A stretch of 64,000 nucleotides of DNA from Flagellimonas myxillae (GTDB taxonomy: Bacteria; Bacteroidota; Bacteroidia; Flavobacteriales; Flavobacteriaceae), in contig NZ_JAMFLY010000001.1 in assembly GCF_023502235.1 (NCBI RefSeq), positions 992,001 to 1,056,000 of the forward strand, written 5' to 3'. The notes beneath the pieces are model-generated. The model saw nothing but the letters and a program-made list of their open reading frames with translations, was not told where the DNA came from and ran no database searches. The stretch's first letter is position 1. Each line of letters opens with the position of its first letter. This document shows positions 1 through 8,548 of this stretch, one piece after another. Made by a program: the position numbers and the translations under genes.

Positions 1-2096
1 CCTACATACTCTGGCAGTAAATGGGCGTCTGGATAGGCTCGCTGTGAACCGATGTACTCCGTAATTTTTGCCACCTCGGGCGTATCCACAAAGGCACACT
101 GCAGTCGGGTGACATCATTTCCTTGGGTGAACAACATATCCCCTCTACCAATAAGTTGGTCCGCGCCTTGGGTGTCCAAAATAGTTCTGGAGTCAATTTT
201 TGAGGTTACCCGAAACGCAATCCGAGCGGGGAAGTTGGCCTTGATAATCCCTGTAATAACATTGACCGAAGGCCTTTGTGTTGCAATGATCAGGTGGATG
301 CCAATGGCCCTGGCCAATTGGGCCAAGCGCGCAATAGGAGCTTCTACCTCCTTGCCGGCCGTCATAATCAGGTCGGCAAACTCATCGATCACCAAAACAA
401 TATAGGGCAGGAACTTGTGTCCGTCGTTCGGATTCAGTTTTCTCGCCTTGAATTTGACGTTATATTCTTTAATGTTACGGACCATGGCTGTCTTCAACAG
501 CTCGTATCGGTTGTCCATTTCAATACAAAGCGAATTCAGGGTGTTGATTACTTTGGTATTGTCCGTGATAATGGCATCCTCAGAATCAGGGAGTTTGGCC
601 AAGAAATGCCGTTCAATTTTGTTGTATAGCGTTAGTTCCACCTTTTTAGGGTCCACCAAAACAAACTTGATTTCTGCCGGGTGCTTTTTATACAAGAGCG
701 AGGTAATCACTGCGTTCAATCCTACGGATTTACCTTGCCCGGTAGCCCCGGCCATAAGCATGTGCGGCATTTTGGCCAGATCCACGACAAAGGTTTCATT
801 GCTGATGGTCTTTCCAAAGGCAATGGGCAATTCCATCTCGGCCTTTTGAAACTTGTTGGAAGCGATTACCGAACGCATGGAGACCACAGAGGCATTTTTG
901 TTGGGCACCTCGATACCGATGGTACCCTTACCTGGAATCGGAGCAATTATCCGAATTCCTAAGGCTGCCAAGGACAGGGCTATATCGTCTTCAAGATTTT
1001 TGATCTTGGAAATCCGGACTCCTGCCTCTGGAACAATTTCGTAGAGGGTAACAGTGGGCCCGATAGTGGCCTTTATTTGGGCAATACCGATCTTATAGTT
1101 TTTGAGGGTACTTACAATTCGGTTTTTGTTTTCCTCGAGTTCTTCTTGGTTGATGGTAATGCCACTTGCGGCCCCATGGGGTTCCAAGAGGTCAATGATC
1201 GGGAATTTGTAGTTGCCCAATTCCAACTTGGGGTCGAATTCCCCAAAATCCTTCACCAATTTCTCCGCCTTGATGTCCTTCTCTTCCTTTTCCTCTTTTA
1301 CGGCCTCAACCTTTAGGTCAATTTCGGGTTCTTCTTCGGGTAGGTTAACATCCAATCCAGCTTCCGGCCTAAGAGGGGGGATGTCCTTTTTATGGGTGTA
1401 GGTATCAACGAGTACAGGTTCCTCTTCGGCACTTAATTCTATACTGTTTTCAGTGGTGTCCACAACCGGAGTAGGGGATTCCTTCTTTTTAAAATCCGAT
1501 TTCAGGCTTTCCCTTTGCTTCCTAAAATAGTTGCCGATACCTTCTGGGCTAAAGTTGAATAGCCGAACCAAAATGACCGTCAGCATAAAGAGCAAGATCA
1601 AGAAGACGCCAATTTTGCCGGTGTAATCTTGGAGAAAATCGTTCATTTCGTAGCCGATAAGACCCCCTAAAAGCGGTTGCTCCGTAGCAAAGAAACCAAG
1701 CGCACTGGAAACCCAGATGATTCCAATCAATCCCCAAATCCATTTACCCACAAGTCCTCTTCCGTTCAATCCCAAAAAGAGATAAAGCCCGGTAACGGCC
1801 AGGAGTAAAGGGAAAACAAATGAAGCCAAGCCGAAACCTTTGTACATGAAAAAGTGACTGACTGCGGCCCCAAACTTGTTCAGCAGATTGCTGGCCTGTT
1901 CATTACGGTCCCTAAATTCGGAAAGCAGGCTTTGGTCTTCCTGCCAAGTAAAATAGTAGGACATAAAGGAGAAGAACAGGGCAATACTGAACACAATAAG
2001 GAGACTGCCCAAAATAATCTTGTTTTGTTTGGACGGCTTAAGTGATACTTTTTTTGTGGCGGATTTAGGTTTGGATTTTGTCCTCTTCTTTGCCAT
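1..2096 (-). CDS. ftsK: DNA translocase FtsK (C-terminus cut by the window edge)
   Basis: Septal DNA pump that moves chromosome ends and dif sites through the closing division septum. Reading leftward from the ATG at 2096-2094 gives an open frame of 698 codons that runs off the window. The N-terminus is Lys/Arg-rich, then comes a multi-pass membrane domain (roughly residues 25-170) and an acidic, low-complexity linker (about 180-280). The motor domain shows a Walker A motif GATGQGKS near residue 450 and a Walker B motif LVIDEFAD near 565. The missing 3' end should encode the DNA-reading winged-helix gamma domain. The product is shorter-linked than E. coli FtsK, as is usual for the roughly 800-residue SpoIIIE/FtsK of Bacteroidetes. 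It is transcribed in the same direction as dgkA, 63 bases downstream of it. The identification is secure from the motor motifs. Confidence 0.95.
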   Translation of the reverse strand, partial: MAKKRTKSKPKSATKKVSLKPSKQNKIILGSLLIVFSIALFFSFMSYYFTWQEDQSLLSEFRDRNEQASNLLNKFGAAVSHFFMYKGFGLASFVFPLLLAVTGLYLFLGLNGRGLVGKWIWGLIGIIWVSSALGFFATEQPLLGGLIGYEMNDFLQDYTGKIGVFLILLFMLTVILVRLFNFSPEGIGNYFRKQRESLKSDFKKKESPTPVVDTTENSIELSAEEEPVLVDTYTHKKDIPPLRPEAGLDVNLPEEEPEIDLKVEAVKEEKEEKDIKAEKLVKDFGEFDPKLELGNYKFPIIDLLEPHGAASGITINQEELEENKNRIVSTLKNYKIGIAQIKATIGPTVTLYEIVPEAGVRISKIKNLEDDIALSLAALGIRIIAPIPGKGTIGIEVPNKNASVVSMRSVIASNKFQKAEMELPIAFGKTISNETFVVDLAKMPHMLMAGATGQGKSVGLNAVITSLLYKKHPAEIKFVLVDPKKVELTLYNKIERHFLAKLPDSEDAIITDNTKVINTLNSLCIEMDNRYELLKTAMVRNIKEYNVKFKARKLNPNDGHKFLPYIVLVIDEFADLIMTAGKEVEAPIARLAQLARAIGIHLIIATQRPSVNVITGIIKANFPARIAFRVTSKIDSRTILDTQGADQLIGRGDMLFTQGNDVTRLQCAFVDTPEVAKITEYIGSQRAYPDAHLLPEYV

Positions 2097-2159
2097 GCAA
2101 TTGATTAATAACGGGGCTAATTTACAAATTTACGTTGCTTGCGTTGGATACGGATGTCT

Positions 2160-2525
2160 TTAAACGAATTTAGGTATATAAATAATCATTCCCACGATGC
2201 AGGCAATAATGGATACTATCATAACGGCTCCTGCGGAGATATCTTTTATGAAACCGATTTTTGGATCCTCGTTGGGTTGGATATAGTCCGAAATTTTTTC
2301 TACGGCTGTGTTCATTCCTTCAATGCCCATGACCAAACCTATGGAAAGGAGCTGCGCCATCCATTCCAAATTTGAAATTTCAAAATAAAAACCGGCCGCG
2401 GTCATCAGCAGGGCGATTACAAATTGGATTTTGATGCTGGCTTCGGTCCGTAACAACAGAAATAGCCCTTTAATGGCATAACCAACACTTTTTATCCTAT
2501 TGATGAAAAAGGAATCCTTAGGCAT
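2160..2525 (-). CDS. dgkA: Diacylglycerol kinase / undecaprenol kinase family membrane protein
   Basis: Small integral-membrane lipid kinase of 121 residues, the usual DgkA size. It phosphorylates diacylglycerol or, in many Gram-positive relatives, undecaprenol. Three hydrophobic segments are visible at about residues 33-50, 56-70 and 95-118. The family's catalytic stretch EGMNTAVEK lies between the second and third. The start codon overlaps the end of tpx by 8 bases, so the two are probably co-transcribed and translationally coupled. Which lipid it uses cannot be told from sequence. Confidence 0.88.
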   Translation of the reverse strand: MPKDSFFINRIKSVGYAIKGLFLLLRTEASIKIQFVIALLMTAAGFYFEISNLEWMAQLLSIGLVMGIEGMNTAVEKISDYIQPNEDPKIGFIKDISAGAVMIVSIIACIVGMIIYIPKFV

Positions 2526-3024
2526 CCATCAAGGCTTCTAAAGCAGCTTTGTAATTGGGTTCGTTTCCGGTTTCTGGCACTTGCTCGGTATACAATACGG
2601 TTCCGGATACATCCAGAACCACCACACATCGGCTCAACAAGGATTCAAAGGCAGAATCGGCGAACGTCAGACCATAAGCTTGACCAAAAGCCCCTGTTTT
2701 ATAATCGGAAAGCATCTCCACATTTTCGATGCCCTCTGCGCCGCAAAATCTGTTCTGGGCAAAGGGAAGATCCTTGGAAATGCAGAGTACTTTGACCCCA
2801 GGCAGTTCAGCAGCTTCCTCATTGAACTGCCGGACAGATTGCGAGCATGTTCCAGTATCCACACTCGGAAATATATTCAAGATTACCTTGTTTCCCTTAT
2901 AGTCTTCCAGTGTTTTGGTGGACATATCGGATTTGGTAAGTGTAAATGAAGGTGCCTGTGTTTGTATTGCGGGAAGGTTCCCGACCGTATTGGCGGGATT
3001 CCCACCAAGTGTTATTGATGCCAT
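2518..3024 (-). CDS. tpx: Thiol peroxidase Tpx (atypical 2-Cys peroxiredoxin)
   Basis: Thioredoxin-dependent peroxidase that reduces hydrogen peroxide and alkyl hydroperoxides. I start it at the ATG at 3024 (MASITLGG), giving 168 residues, which matches the family. The peroxidatic Cys60 sits in the TGTC motif and the resolving Cys94 in RFCGAEG, the same spacing as E. coli Tpx (61/95). An open frame continues 62 codons further upstream, but that extension runs through the ahpC terminator hairpin and has no family counterpart, so I leave it out. The gene overlaps dgkA by 8 bases and follows ahpC on the same strand after a terminator, so it probably has its own promoter between 3024 and 3086. 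Confidence 0.93.
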   Translation of the reverse strand: MASITLGGNPANTVGNLPAIQTQAPSFTLTKSDMSTKTLEDYKGNKVILNIFPSVDTGTCSQSVRQFNEEAAELPGVKVLCISKDLPFAQNRFCGAEGIENVEMLSDYKTGAFGQAYGLTFADSAFESLLSRCVVVLDVSGTVLYTEQVPETGNEPNYKAALEALMDA

Positions 3025-3085
3025 ATATAAAATTTTAAGAGGGATGAAATTACTAAATAATCCAGAGCAGCCCGTAAAAAAGAAA

Positions 3086-3113
3086 GCCCATTTGAAAAAT
3101 CTTTCAAATGGGC
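3086..3113 (-). terminator. Rho-independent terminator of ahpC
   Basis: A perfect 12-bp inverted repeat: GCCCATTTGAAA (3086-3097), a 4-nt loop, and TTTCAAATGGGC (3102-3113). Read on the minus strand, the stem is followed by a T-rich run (complement of 3071-3085). It sits 59 bases past the ahpC stop and 62 bases before the tpx start, so it separates the two peroxidase genes into different transcripts. Confidence 0.85.
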
Positions 3114-3172
3114 CATTCCAAGTTATTTTTAAAGGCTTGTTCCAAGACCTCCTTTGAAGCAACCCTAGAGCC

Positions 3173-3817
3173 CTAATTGGCGTGTTTTGATAGGTATTCA
3201 GCCACCCCACTACGATCAGCGTTCATAGCTTCTTCCCCGCTGTTCCAGTTTGCAGGGCAAACCTCGCCTTTTTCCTGTACATGGGAATAGGCATCTATCA
3301 ACCTGAGGAATTCAGAAACGTTTCTGCCCAAGGGCATGTGGTTAACACTTTCGTGGAAAACAGTTCCTTCTTCATCAATAAGGTAGGTAGCCCTATAGGT
3401 AACGTTGTCACCTTCTACGGTAAAGACTTTGGTTTCCTCATCGTATTTTTCGTCGGTAATGTCCAAAATACCTAGGGTGGAAGCAAGATTTCGGTTGCTG
3501 TCTGCCAACAATGGATAGGATACGCCCTCAATTCCACCGTTTTTCTTAGGAGTGTTCAACCAAGCAAAGTGAACCTCAGCCGTATCGCATGAAGCTCCAA
3601 TGACCATGGTATTTCTGTGGTCGAATTCTTCCAGTGCCTTTTGGAAAGCGTGTAATTCCGTTGGACATACAAAGGTGAAATCCTTTGGATACCAAAACAG
3701 GATTATTTTTTTATTGGACTCTTGGGCTTTTTTTAGCACATTCAATTTGAATGTGTTCCCGGATTTGTCCATTGCATTTACCTCTAAGTTTGGAAATTTT
3801 TTACCTACGAATGTCAT
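3173..3817 (-). CDS. ahpC: 2-Cys peroxiredoxin (AhpC/Prx1 type)
   Basis: Cytosolic peroxidase of 214 residues that reduces peroxides through a disulfide-exchange cycle. The peroxidatic Cys51 lies in FTFVCPTE and the resolving Cys187 in GEVCPANW near the C-terminus, the typical 2-Cys arrangement in which the resolving cysteine comes from the partner subunit. Length fits the Prx1/AhpC group. No ahpF reductase lies beside it, so thioredoxin is the likelier electron donor (inference). It forms its own transcript, with a TAnnTTTG box 27 bases before the start and a strong terminator after the stop. A second peroxidase gene, tpx, follows directly. Confidence 0.93.
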   Translation of the reverse strand: MTFVGKKFPNLEVNAMDKSGNTFKLNVLKKAQESNKKIILFWYPKDFTFVCPTELHAFQKALEEFDHRNTMVIGASCDTAEVHFAWLNTPKKNGGIEGVSYPLLADSNRNLASTLGILDITDEKYDEETKVFTVEGDNVTYRATYLIDEEGTVFHESVNHMPLGRNVSEFLRLIDAYSHVQEKGEVCPANWNSGEEAMNADRSGVAEYLSKHAN

Positions 3818-3843
3818 TATCTATGTGTTTGTTTTTGGGTTGA

Positions 3844-3851
3844 CAAATTTA
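3844..3851 (-). promoter_or_regulatory. Candidate -7 box for ahpC (TAnnTTTG type)
   Basis: On the minus strand the sequence reads TAAATTTG, an exact match to the Bacteroidetes -7 consensus TAnnTTTG, 27 bases upstream of the ahpC start codon. A well-spaced -33 TTG partner is not clear: the nearest TTG is 12 bases upstream, closer than usual. Position and match make it the best candidate, but transcript data would be needed to confirm it. Confidence 0.45.
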
Positions 3852-4286
3852 GCTCTTGCACATCAATACTTATTCTTTTTTGAATCATAATTTGCCGACA
3901 AAAACACGTATTTCCATTTGCATAAAAAAGAAGTGAAATTATTGAGTGAACTAAAAAAAAAGGGTACGTAGAAAGATGAACTGATAATGAATCAATCGTT
4001 TTGCTGAATATTTTTTAAGCAGGTTAATGTTGAACAAAGCATAAAATAATCCCATGTTCTGTGTATGCCAAATTGCATTGAATGCCGATGGGTTTCGGCA
4101 ACCTTATCGGTTCCAAAACACTTGATTTTGCACCCTGTTTGTGAATACCCCATTATTTTCTTGTAATTTGATTCAGTGTTCTGATCATAACCAAAGGTGA
4201 ATGTTACGGTTTACGGCCAAAAGACGGTTTGCACAACTTTTTCCAAATGCACTACAGTTTAACACTAAAGAAATACAAATCTAGAT
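3852..4286. other. Non-coding divergent region between ahpC and the cytochrome lipoprotein gene
   Basis: A 435-base AT-rich gap between two divergent genes. I see no tRNA, no riboswitch-like fold and no convincing small ORF on either strand. The only structure noted is a 6-bp hairpin TGCCGA/TCGGCA at 4083-4100 with a 6-nt loop and no T-tract. The promoter of the downstream gene must lie here, but no clear TAnnTTTG box was found for it. Confidence 0.6.
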
Positions 4287-6944
4287 ATGCGTAACTATCA
4301 AAAAGGGACTACGGGTCAAAGTCTTGTTTTAGGATTATTTAAGGCTTCCCTGCTTATTTCCATTTTAAGTTTTATGGTTTCCTGTGGGGAGGAGTTTTCC
4401 GGGCCTATTACGGATCAAATCACCATGAACGATATAACCCTTCCGGAAGGTTTTGAAATAGAAAAATTATATAGCCCTGGTGAGCGTGAGCAAGGATCTT
4501 GGGTGAGCATAACCAAGGATGATAAGGGACGTTTGTATGCCTCTGACCAATACGGAACGGTTTACAGGGTTACCTTACCTACTGCAGAAAACAATGTAGA
4601 CAGCGTTGAGGTCAAAAAGATTGATATAAAAATTGGCATGGCGCAAGGTTTACTTTGGCATGAAAATATGTTGTACGCCATGGTAAACGCAAGTAGCAAA
4701 AACGACTTAAACATTGGAAGCGGTTTGTACAAAATAACCGATGCAAACAATGATGATGAGTTTGATACGGTTAAGATGCTTCGCGCATTTAAGGGTTGGG
4801 GAGAACATGGTCCACACAACATAACCTTGGCTCCAGACGGACAATCATTATATATGGTTTTAGGAAACCATACCGATATTCCTGAAGATATTGGAAGCGT
4901 TATACCCAAGAATTGGGGAGAAGATAATTTATTGCCTGTTATCAAAGACCCTAGCGGTCATGCAAATAACGTAAAAGCTCCTGGTGGTTGGGTGGTTAAA
5001 ACTGATTTTGACGGCAAGGATTGGACACTTGTAAATGTAGGACTTCGAAATACTTTCGATATTGCTTTTAATCCCGATGGAGAATTATTTGGGTTCGATT
5101 CTGATATGGAATACGATATGGGAATGCCGTGGTATAGGCCTATTAGATTCTGCCATTTAACCAGTGGGGGCGATTTTGGCTGGCGTACAGGAACAGGAAA
5201 ATTTGATGCTGAATTTCCGGACAATTTACCCAGTGTTGCAAATTTAGGACAAGGATCTCCAACAGGAGTTTTGGAAGGCGAAGGGTTGAAATTCCCAGCT
5301 TATTATCAGAATGGATTTTATCTATTTGATTGGAGCTACGGCACCATGTATTTTGCCAATTTGACACCCAAAGGAAGTAGTTATACCGCTGAAATTACCG
5401 AGTTTATTTCAGGAGTGCCTTTGCCGATGACCAATGGAATTGTAGGAAATGATGGCGCACTGTATTTCTTAACGGGAGGAAGGCGATTGGAGTCAGCTTT
5501 GTATAAAATAACCTATACCGGAAAATTAAATAATGAGGTTAAGCAGCCAACACCAAACAAATTAGGCGAAAAGGAAAGAAATCTTAGGAAGAATATTGAA
5601 AGTTATCAGACCATAAAAAGTCCTGGGCACATCGATTTTCTTGTTGAAAATTTGGATCATGAGGATAGATATATTCGATTTTCATCCAGAGTAGCTTTGG
5701 AAAATCAAGATGTGGATAAATGGAAACATAAAGTAGCTGAGGAAAAAAGGGTTTTAAGGAAAATTGCCTTAGCGATTGCCATAGCCCATCAGGGTGAGGA
5801 CAGCGATAGAGTAGTGGCGTTACAAACCTTGATGGAATTGGATTGGACAGCTTTAACGGCACTAGAAAAGATAGACTTCGTAAGGGCTTTGGAATTATTG
5901 ATGATACGAAGCAATCAAAATATTGATGCATCCTTAAAAGGGGAAATAGCTACTAAATTATTACCGGTTCACTTAAAAGAATCGGAATATCTCAATAGGC
6001 AAATAACAAAATTGTTGAGTTATCTCGATGCATCTGAAATTTTGGAGGCTACAATTTATAAAATGGAGCATGATACCATTACCGCCAATCTAAAATCAAA
6101 TTATTTATCTGGTGATGTTACCCAAAGAAGTGATCAGTATGGCAAGGATGTGGAAAACATGCTCAAAAATATGCCCAATCAGCAAAATATCAGCTATGCC
6201 AAAAGTCTGAGCGAGGTTAAATCTGGTTGGACAAAGGAATTACGGGAACGCTATTTTAGATGGTACAACAGAGCATTAAAAAAGTCTGGAGGTAAACAAT
6301 ATGCAAATTTTATAAAAGCCATTCAGCGCAAAGCCTTGGTAAATGTTCCAGATGGGGAAAGGGCCTATTTTGAGTCCTTGGCAAGTGAATCCATGAACCA
6401 ACAAGCAGCGTTGATGAAAAATGTTAGAATGCCAGAAGGTCCAGGAAAAAACTATACCGTAGCACAGGTTGAAAAAGCATTTACGGAAAATAAAAAGGAC
6501 GCAGACTTTGCCAATGGAGAAAACTTTTATAGGGCATCATTATGCGTTTCATGCCATAGCATAAAAGGTGTTGGAGGCAATTCAGGGCCTGAATTGACAC
6601 GAATAGGAACCCGCTTTACAATTAAAGACATGGCAGAGGCCATTGTGAATCCTTCAAAAACGGTTTCAGACAGATATCGAAACACTATTTATCACTTAAA
6701 AAATGGCAATACCGTTATAGGAAGGCTAGTAGAAGAAAGAGACGACGATATTATCGTAAGTATAAATCCATTCTCTCCCGATATTACAAGTACCATAAAA
6801 AGAACGGATATCGTTAAAGTTGAAGAATCTATACAATCTGCAATGCCCGCGGGTTTAATAAATAGATTAAACGAGAAAGAACTAAGTGATCTAATTGCCT
6901 TTTTGATAGCAGGCGGGGACGAGAACAATAAAATTTACGACTAG
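4287..6944 (+). CDS. Lipoprotein: sugar-dehydrogenase-like propeller, helical middle and c-type cytochrome
   Basis: An 885-residue envelope protein. The N-terminus is a lipoprotein signal with lipobox ending at Cys33 (FMVSC). Residues about 50-410 resemble PQQ-dependent sugar dehydrogenase / NHL-type beta-propellers (blocks such as WGEHGPHNI, NTFDIAFNPDG and GGDFGWRTG). Residues about 430-720 are helical, perhaps HEAT-like. The C-terminus carries one heme c attachment site CVSCH (Cys753, Cys756, His757), followed by a conserved tail, as in the PVC-type heme-binding family. A role in periplasmic oxidation of a sugar or alcohol with electron transfer to heme is inferred; the substrate is unknown. 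It is monocistronic and converges on nhaC. Confidence 0.82.
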   Translation: MRNYQKGTTGQSLVLGLFKASLLISILSFMVSCGEEFSGPITDQITMNDITLPEGFEIEKLYSPGEREQGSWVSITKDDKGRLYASDQYGTVYRVTLPTAENNVDSVEVKKIDIKIGMAQGLLWHENMLYAMVNASSKNDLNIGSGLYKITDANNDDEFDTVKMLRAFKGWGEHGPHNITLAPDGQSLYMVLGNHTDIPEDIGSVIPKNWGEDNLLPVIKDPSGHANNVKAPGGWVVKTDFDGKDWTLVNVGLRNTFDIAFNPDGELFGFDSDMEYDMGMPWYRPIRFCHLTSGGDFGWRTGTGKFDAEFPDNLPSVANLGQGSPTGVLEGEGLKFPAYYQNGFYLFDWSYGTMYFANLTPKGSSYTAEITEFISGVPLPMTNGIVGNDGALYFLTGGRRLESALYKITYTGKLNNEVKQPTPNKLGEKERNLRKNIESYQTIKSPGHIDFLVENLDHEDRYIRFSSRVALENQDVDKWKHKVAEEKRVLRKIALAIAIAHQGEDSDRVVALQTLMELDWTALTALEKIDFVRALELLMIRSNQNIDASLKGEIATKLLPVHLKESEYLNRQITKLLSYLDASEILEATIYKMEHDTITANLKSNYLSGDVTQRSDQYGKDVENMLKNMPNQQNISYAKSLSEVKSGWTKELRERYFRWYNRALKKSGGKQYANFIKAIQRKALVNVPDGERAYFESLASESMNQQAALMKNVRMPEGPGKNYTVAQVEKAFTENKKDADFANGENFYRASLCVSCHSIKGVGGNSGPELTRIGTRFTIKDMAEAIVNPSKTVSDRYRNTIYHLKNGNTVIGRLVEERDDDIIVSINPFSPDITSTIKRTDIVKVEESIQSAMPAGLINRLNEKELSDLIAFLIAGGDENNKIYD

Positions 6945-6993
6945 CTTTCGGAATCAAATAAAATGATCAAAACACTTTTGCTTATAATGCGTT

Positions 6994-8475
6994 TTATTTC
7001 GTGCTAAGTTGCTTGATTTTTATTTTGAAGGCCGCAAAGAGCAATGTCATAAAAGGGCTTAGCCAATTGAAAATGGCGAAGACAAAATAATCCACTACGG
7101 GTACGCCCAATACACCGCTGTGGTAAGCACCACAGGTGTTCCAAGGCACAAGTACTGAAGTTACCGTACCGGAATCCTCCAAGGTCCTACTGAGGTTTTC
7201 AGGTGCAAGTCCACGCTCCTCATAAGCTTTGGAGAACATTTTACCAGGAACCACTAACGCTAGATACTGGTCAGAAGCCGTAACGTTCAGGGCCAAACAG
7301 CTACCAACGGTGCTGGCAAATAGACCAAAAGTGGTCTTGGCCATACTGAGCAATGACTTTGTGATTCGCTGTAGCGCACCAATCCCGTCCATAATGCCAC
7401 CAAAAACCATGGCGCACACAATCAGCCAGATGGTACCCAACATGCCTGCCATACCCCCAGATGAGAAAAGGTCGTTTAGTGCAGGGTCCGAGGTTTCAAT
7501 AGCAGTATCCACGGTGATCGCATTTAAAATTCCTTTGTATCCTGACTCAAAACTTAGGCTTGTCCCACCTCCAATGGTGGTGACCAAATCGGGTTGGAAA
7601 ATCAATGCGAAAAGCCCACCTAGGAGAGTTCCAATTAAAAGAGCCAAAAGCGGTGGCGCTTTTTTTACGATTAAAAATATCACTACCAAAGGGACCAAAA
7701 ACAACCACCCATTGATATTAAAGGTGGCGGCTACATTTTTAAGGATGGCGTCCGTATCTGCAACTCCAGAAGTATCTATGGTAAATCCGAGAATAATAAA
7801 AACCACCAAGGTTATCGAAATGGTTGGAATCGTAGTCCAACCCATATATCGAATATGGGAAAACAAATCCCCTCCTGCCATGGCAGGGGCGAGGTTTGTT
7901 GTGTCACTCAAGGGAGACATTTTGTCTCCAAAATATGCGCCGGAAAGTACGGCTCCTGCAGTCATTCCCAAAGAAATTCCAAGAGCTTCCCCGATACCGA
8001 TCAAGGCAATTCCCACGGTTGCAGCCGTGGTCCAACTACTTCCTGTTGCAATGGAAATAATGGCACAAATAATAACACATGCTGCCAAAAATATGGTGGG
8101 ATTCAAAATTTGAAGTCCATAGTAAATCATGGCGGGAATAATGCCGCTGATCAGCCAAGTTCCGGACAAAGCCCCCACCAAAAGTAAGATGAGCAAGGCA
8201 CCTGTTGTAGATCGAACATTTTCGGCTACCTCAGCCAGCATTTGCTTGTACGAAACATTATTGAAGAATCCAACAATGGCCGCGACAGCCCCTCCTAAAA
8301 GTAGGATGAATTGGTTGGAGCCACTCAGCGCATCATCGCCAAACACATAAACGTTATAGGCCAACATGGCCACCAAGGCGAAAACCGGGATTAGGGCTTC
8401 CCAAATATTGAGTTCTTTGTTTTCTACGATGTTTTCTGCTTCTCTATACTTGGGTTTTTGGGCTTTTTCCGCCAT
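6994..8475 (-). CDS. nhaC: Na+/H+ antiporter NhaC family
   Basis: Inner-membrane transporter of 493 residues that exchanges sodium for protons, or in some relatives organic acids. About a dozen hydrophobic segments span the protein. Family blocks are visible: ATGSSWTTAATVGIAL, GAYFGDKMSPLSDTTNLAP and a C-terminal VPWNTCGAYHSGVLGV. Sodium antiport is a sensible need for a marine bacterium. It lies 73 bases downstream of the PLP enzyme gene on the same strand, so co-transcription is possible but unproven. The exact substrate is not decidable from sequence because NhaC includes malate/lactate exchangers. Confidence 0.88.
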   Translation of the reverse strand: MAEKAQKPKYREAENIVENKELNIWEALIPVFALVAMLAYNVYVFGDDALSGSNQFILLLGGAVAAIVGFFNNVSYKQMLAEVAENVRSTTGALLILLLVGALSGTWLISGIIPAMIYYGLQILNPTIFLAACVIICAIISIATGSSWTTAATVGIALIGIGEALGISLGMTAGAVLSGAYFGDKMSPLSDTTNLAPAMAGGDLFSHIRYMGWTTIPTISITLVVFIILGFTIDTSGVADTDAILKNVAATFNINGWLFLVPLVVIFLIVKKAPPLLALLIGTLLGGLFALIFQPDLVTTIGGGTSLSFESGYKGILNAITVDTAIETSDPALNDLFSSGGMAGMLGTIWLIVCAMVFGGIMDGIGALQRITKSLLSMAKTTFGLFASTVGSCLALNVTASDQYLALVVPGKMFSKAYEERGLAPENLSRTLEDSGTVTSVLVPWNTCGAYHSGVLGVPVVDYFVFAIFNWLSPFMTLLFAAFKIKIKQLSTK

Positions 8476-8548
8476 GTAGTCTGGTTTTGTTAACGAGTAA
8501 TATTACGACATTGCATCCTGTTCTGCAAACAATGTGGGCAAGGGGCTT

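Noticed and set aside
3025-3210. A 62-residue N-terminal extension of Tpx
   Set aside because: It would read through the ahpC terminator hairpin, and family members begin at the MASI methionine.
6945-6993. A terminator between the cytochrome lipoprotein gene and nhaC
   Set aside because: Only an all-A/T repeat AAATAAAA/TTTTATTT with a roughly 30-base loop is present, too weak to call.
7229-8113. A 294-codon open frame on the plus strand inside nhaC
   Set aside because: It lies wholly antisense to a well-conserved transporter gene and its translation has no family features.
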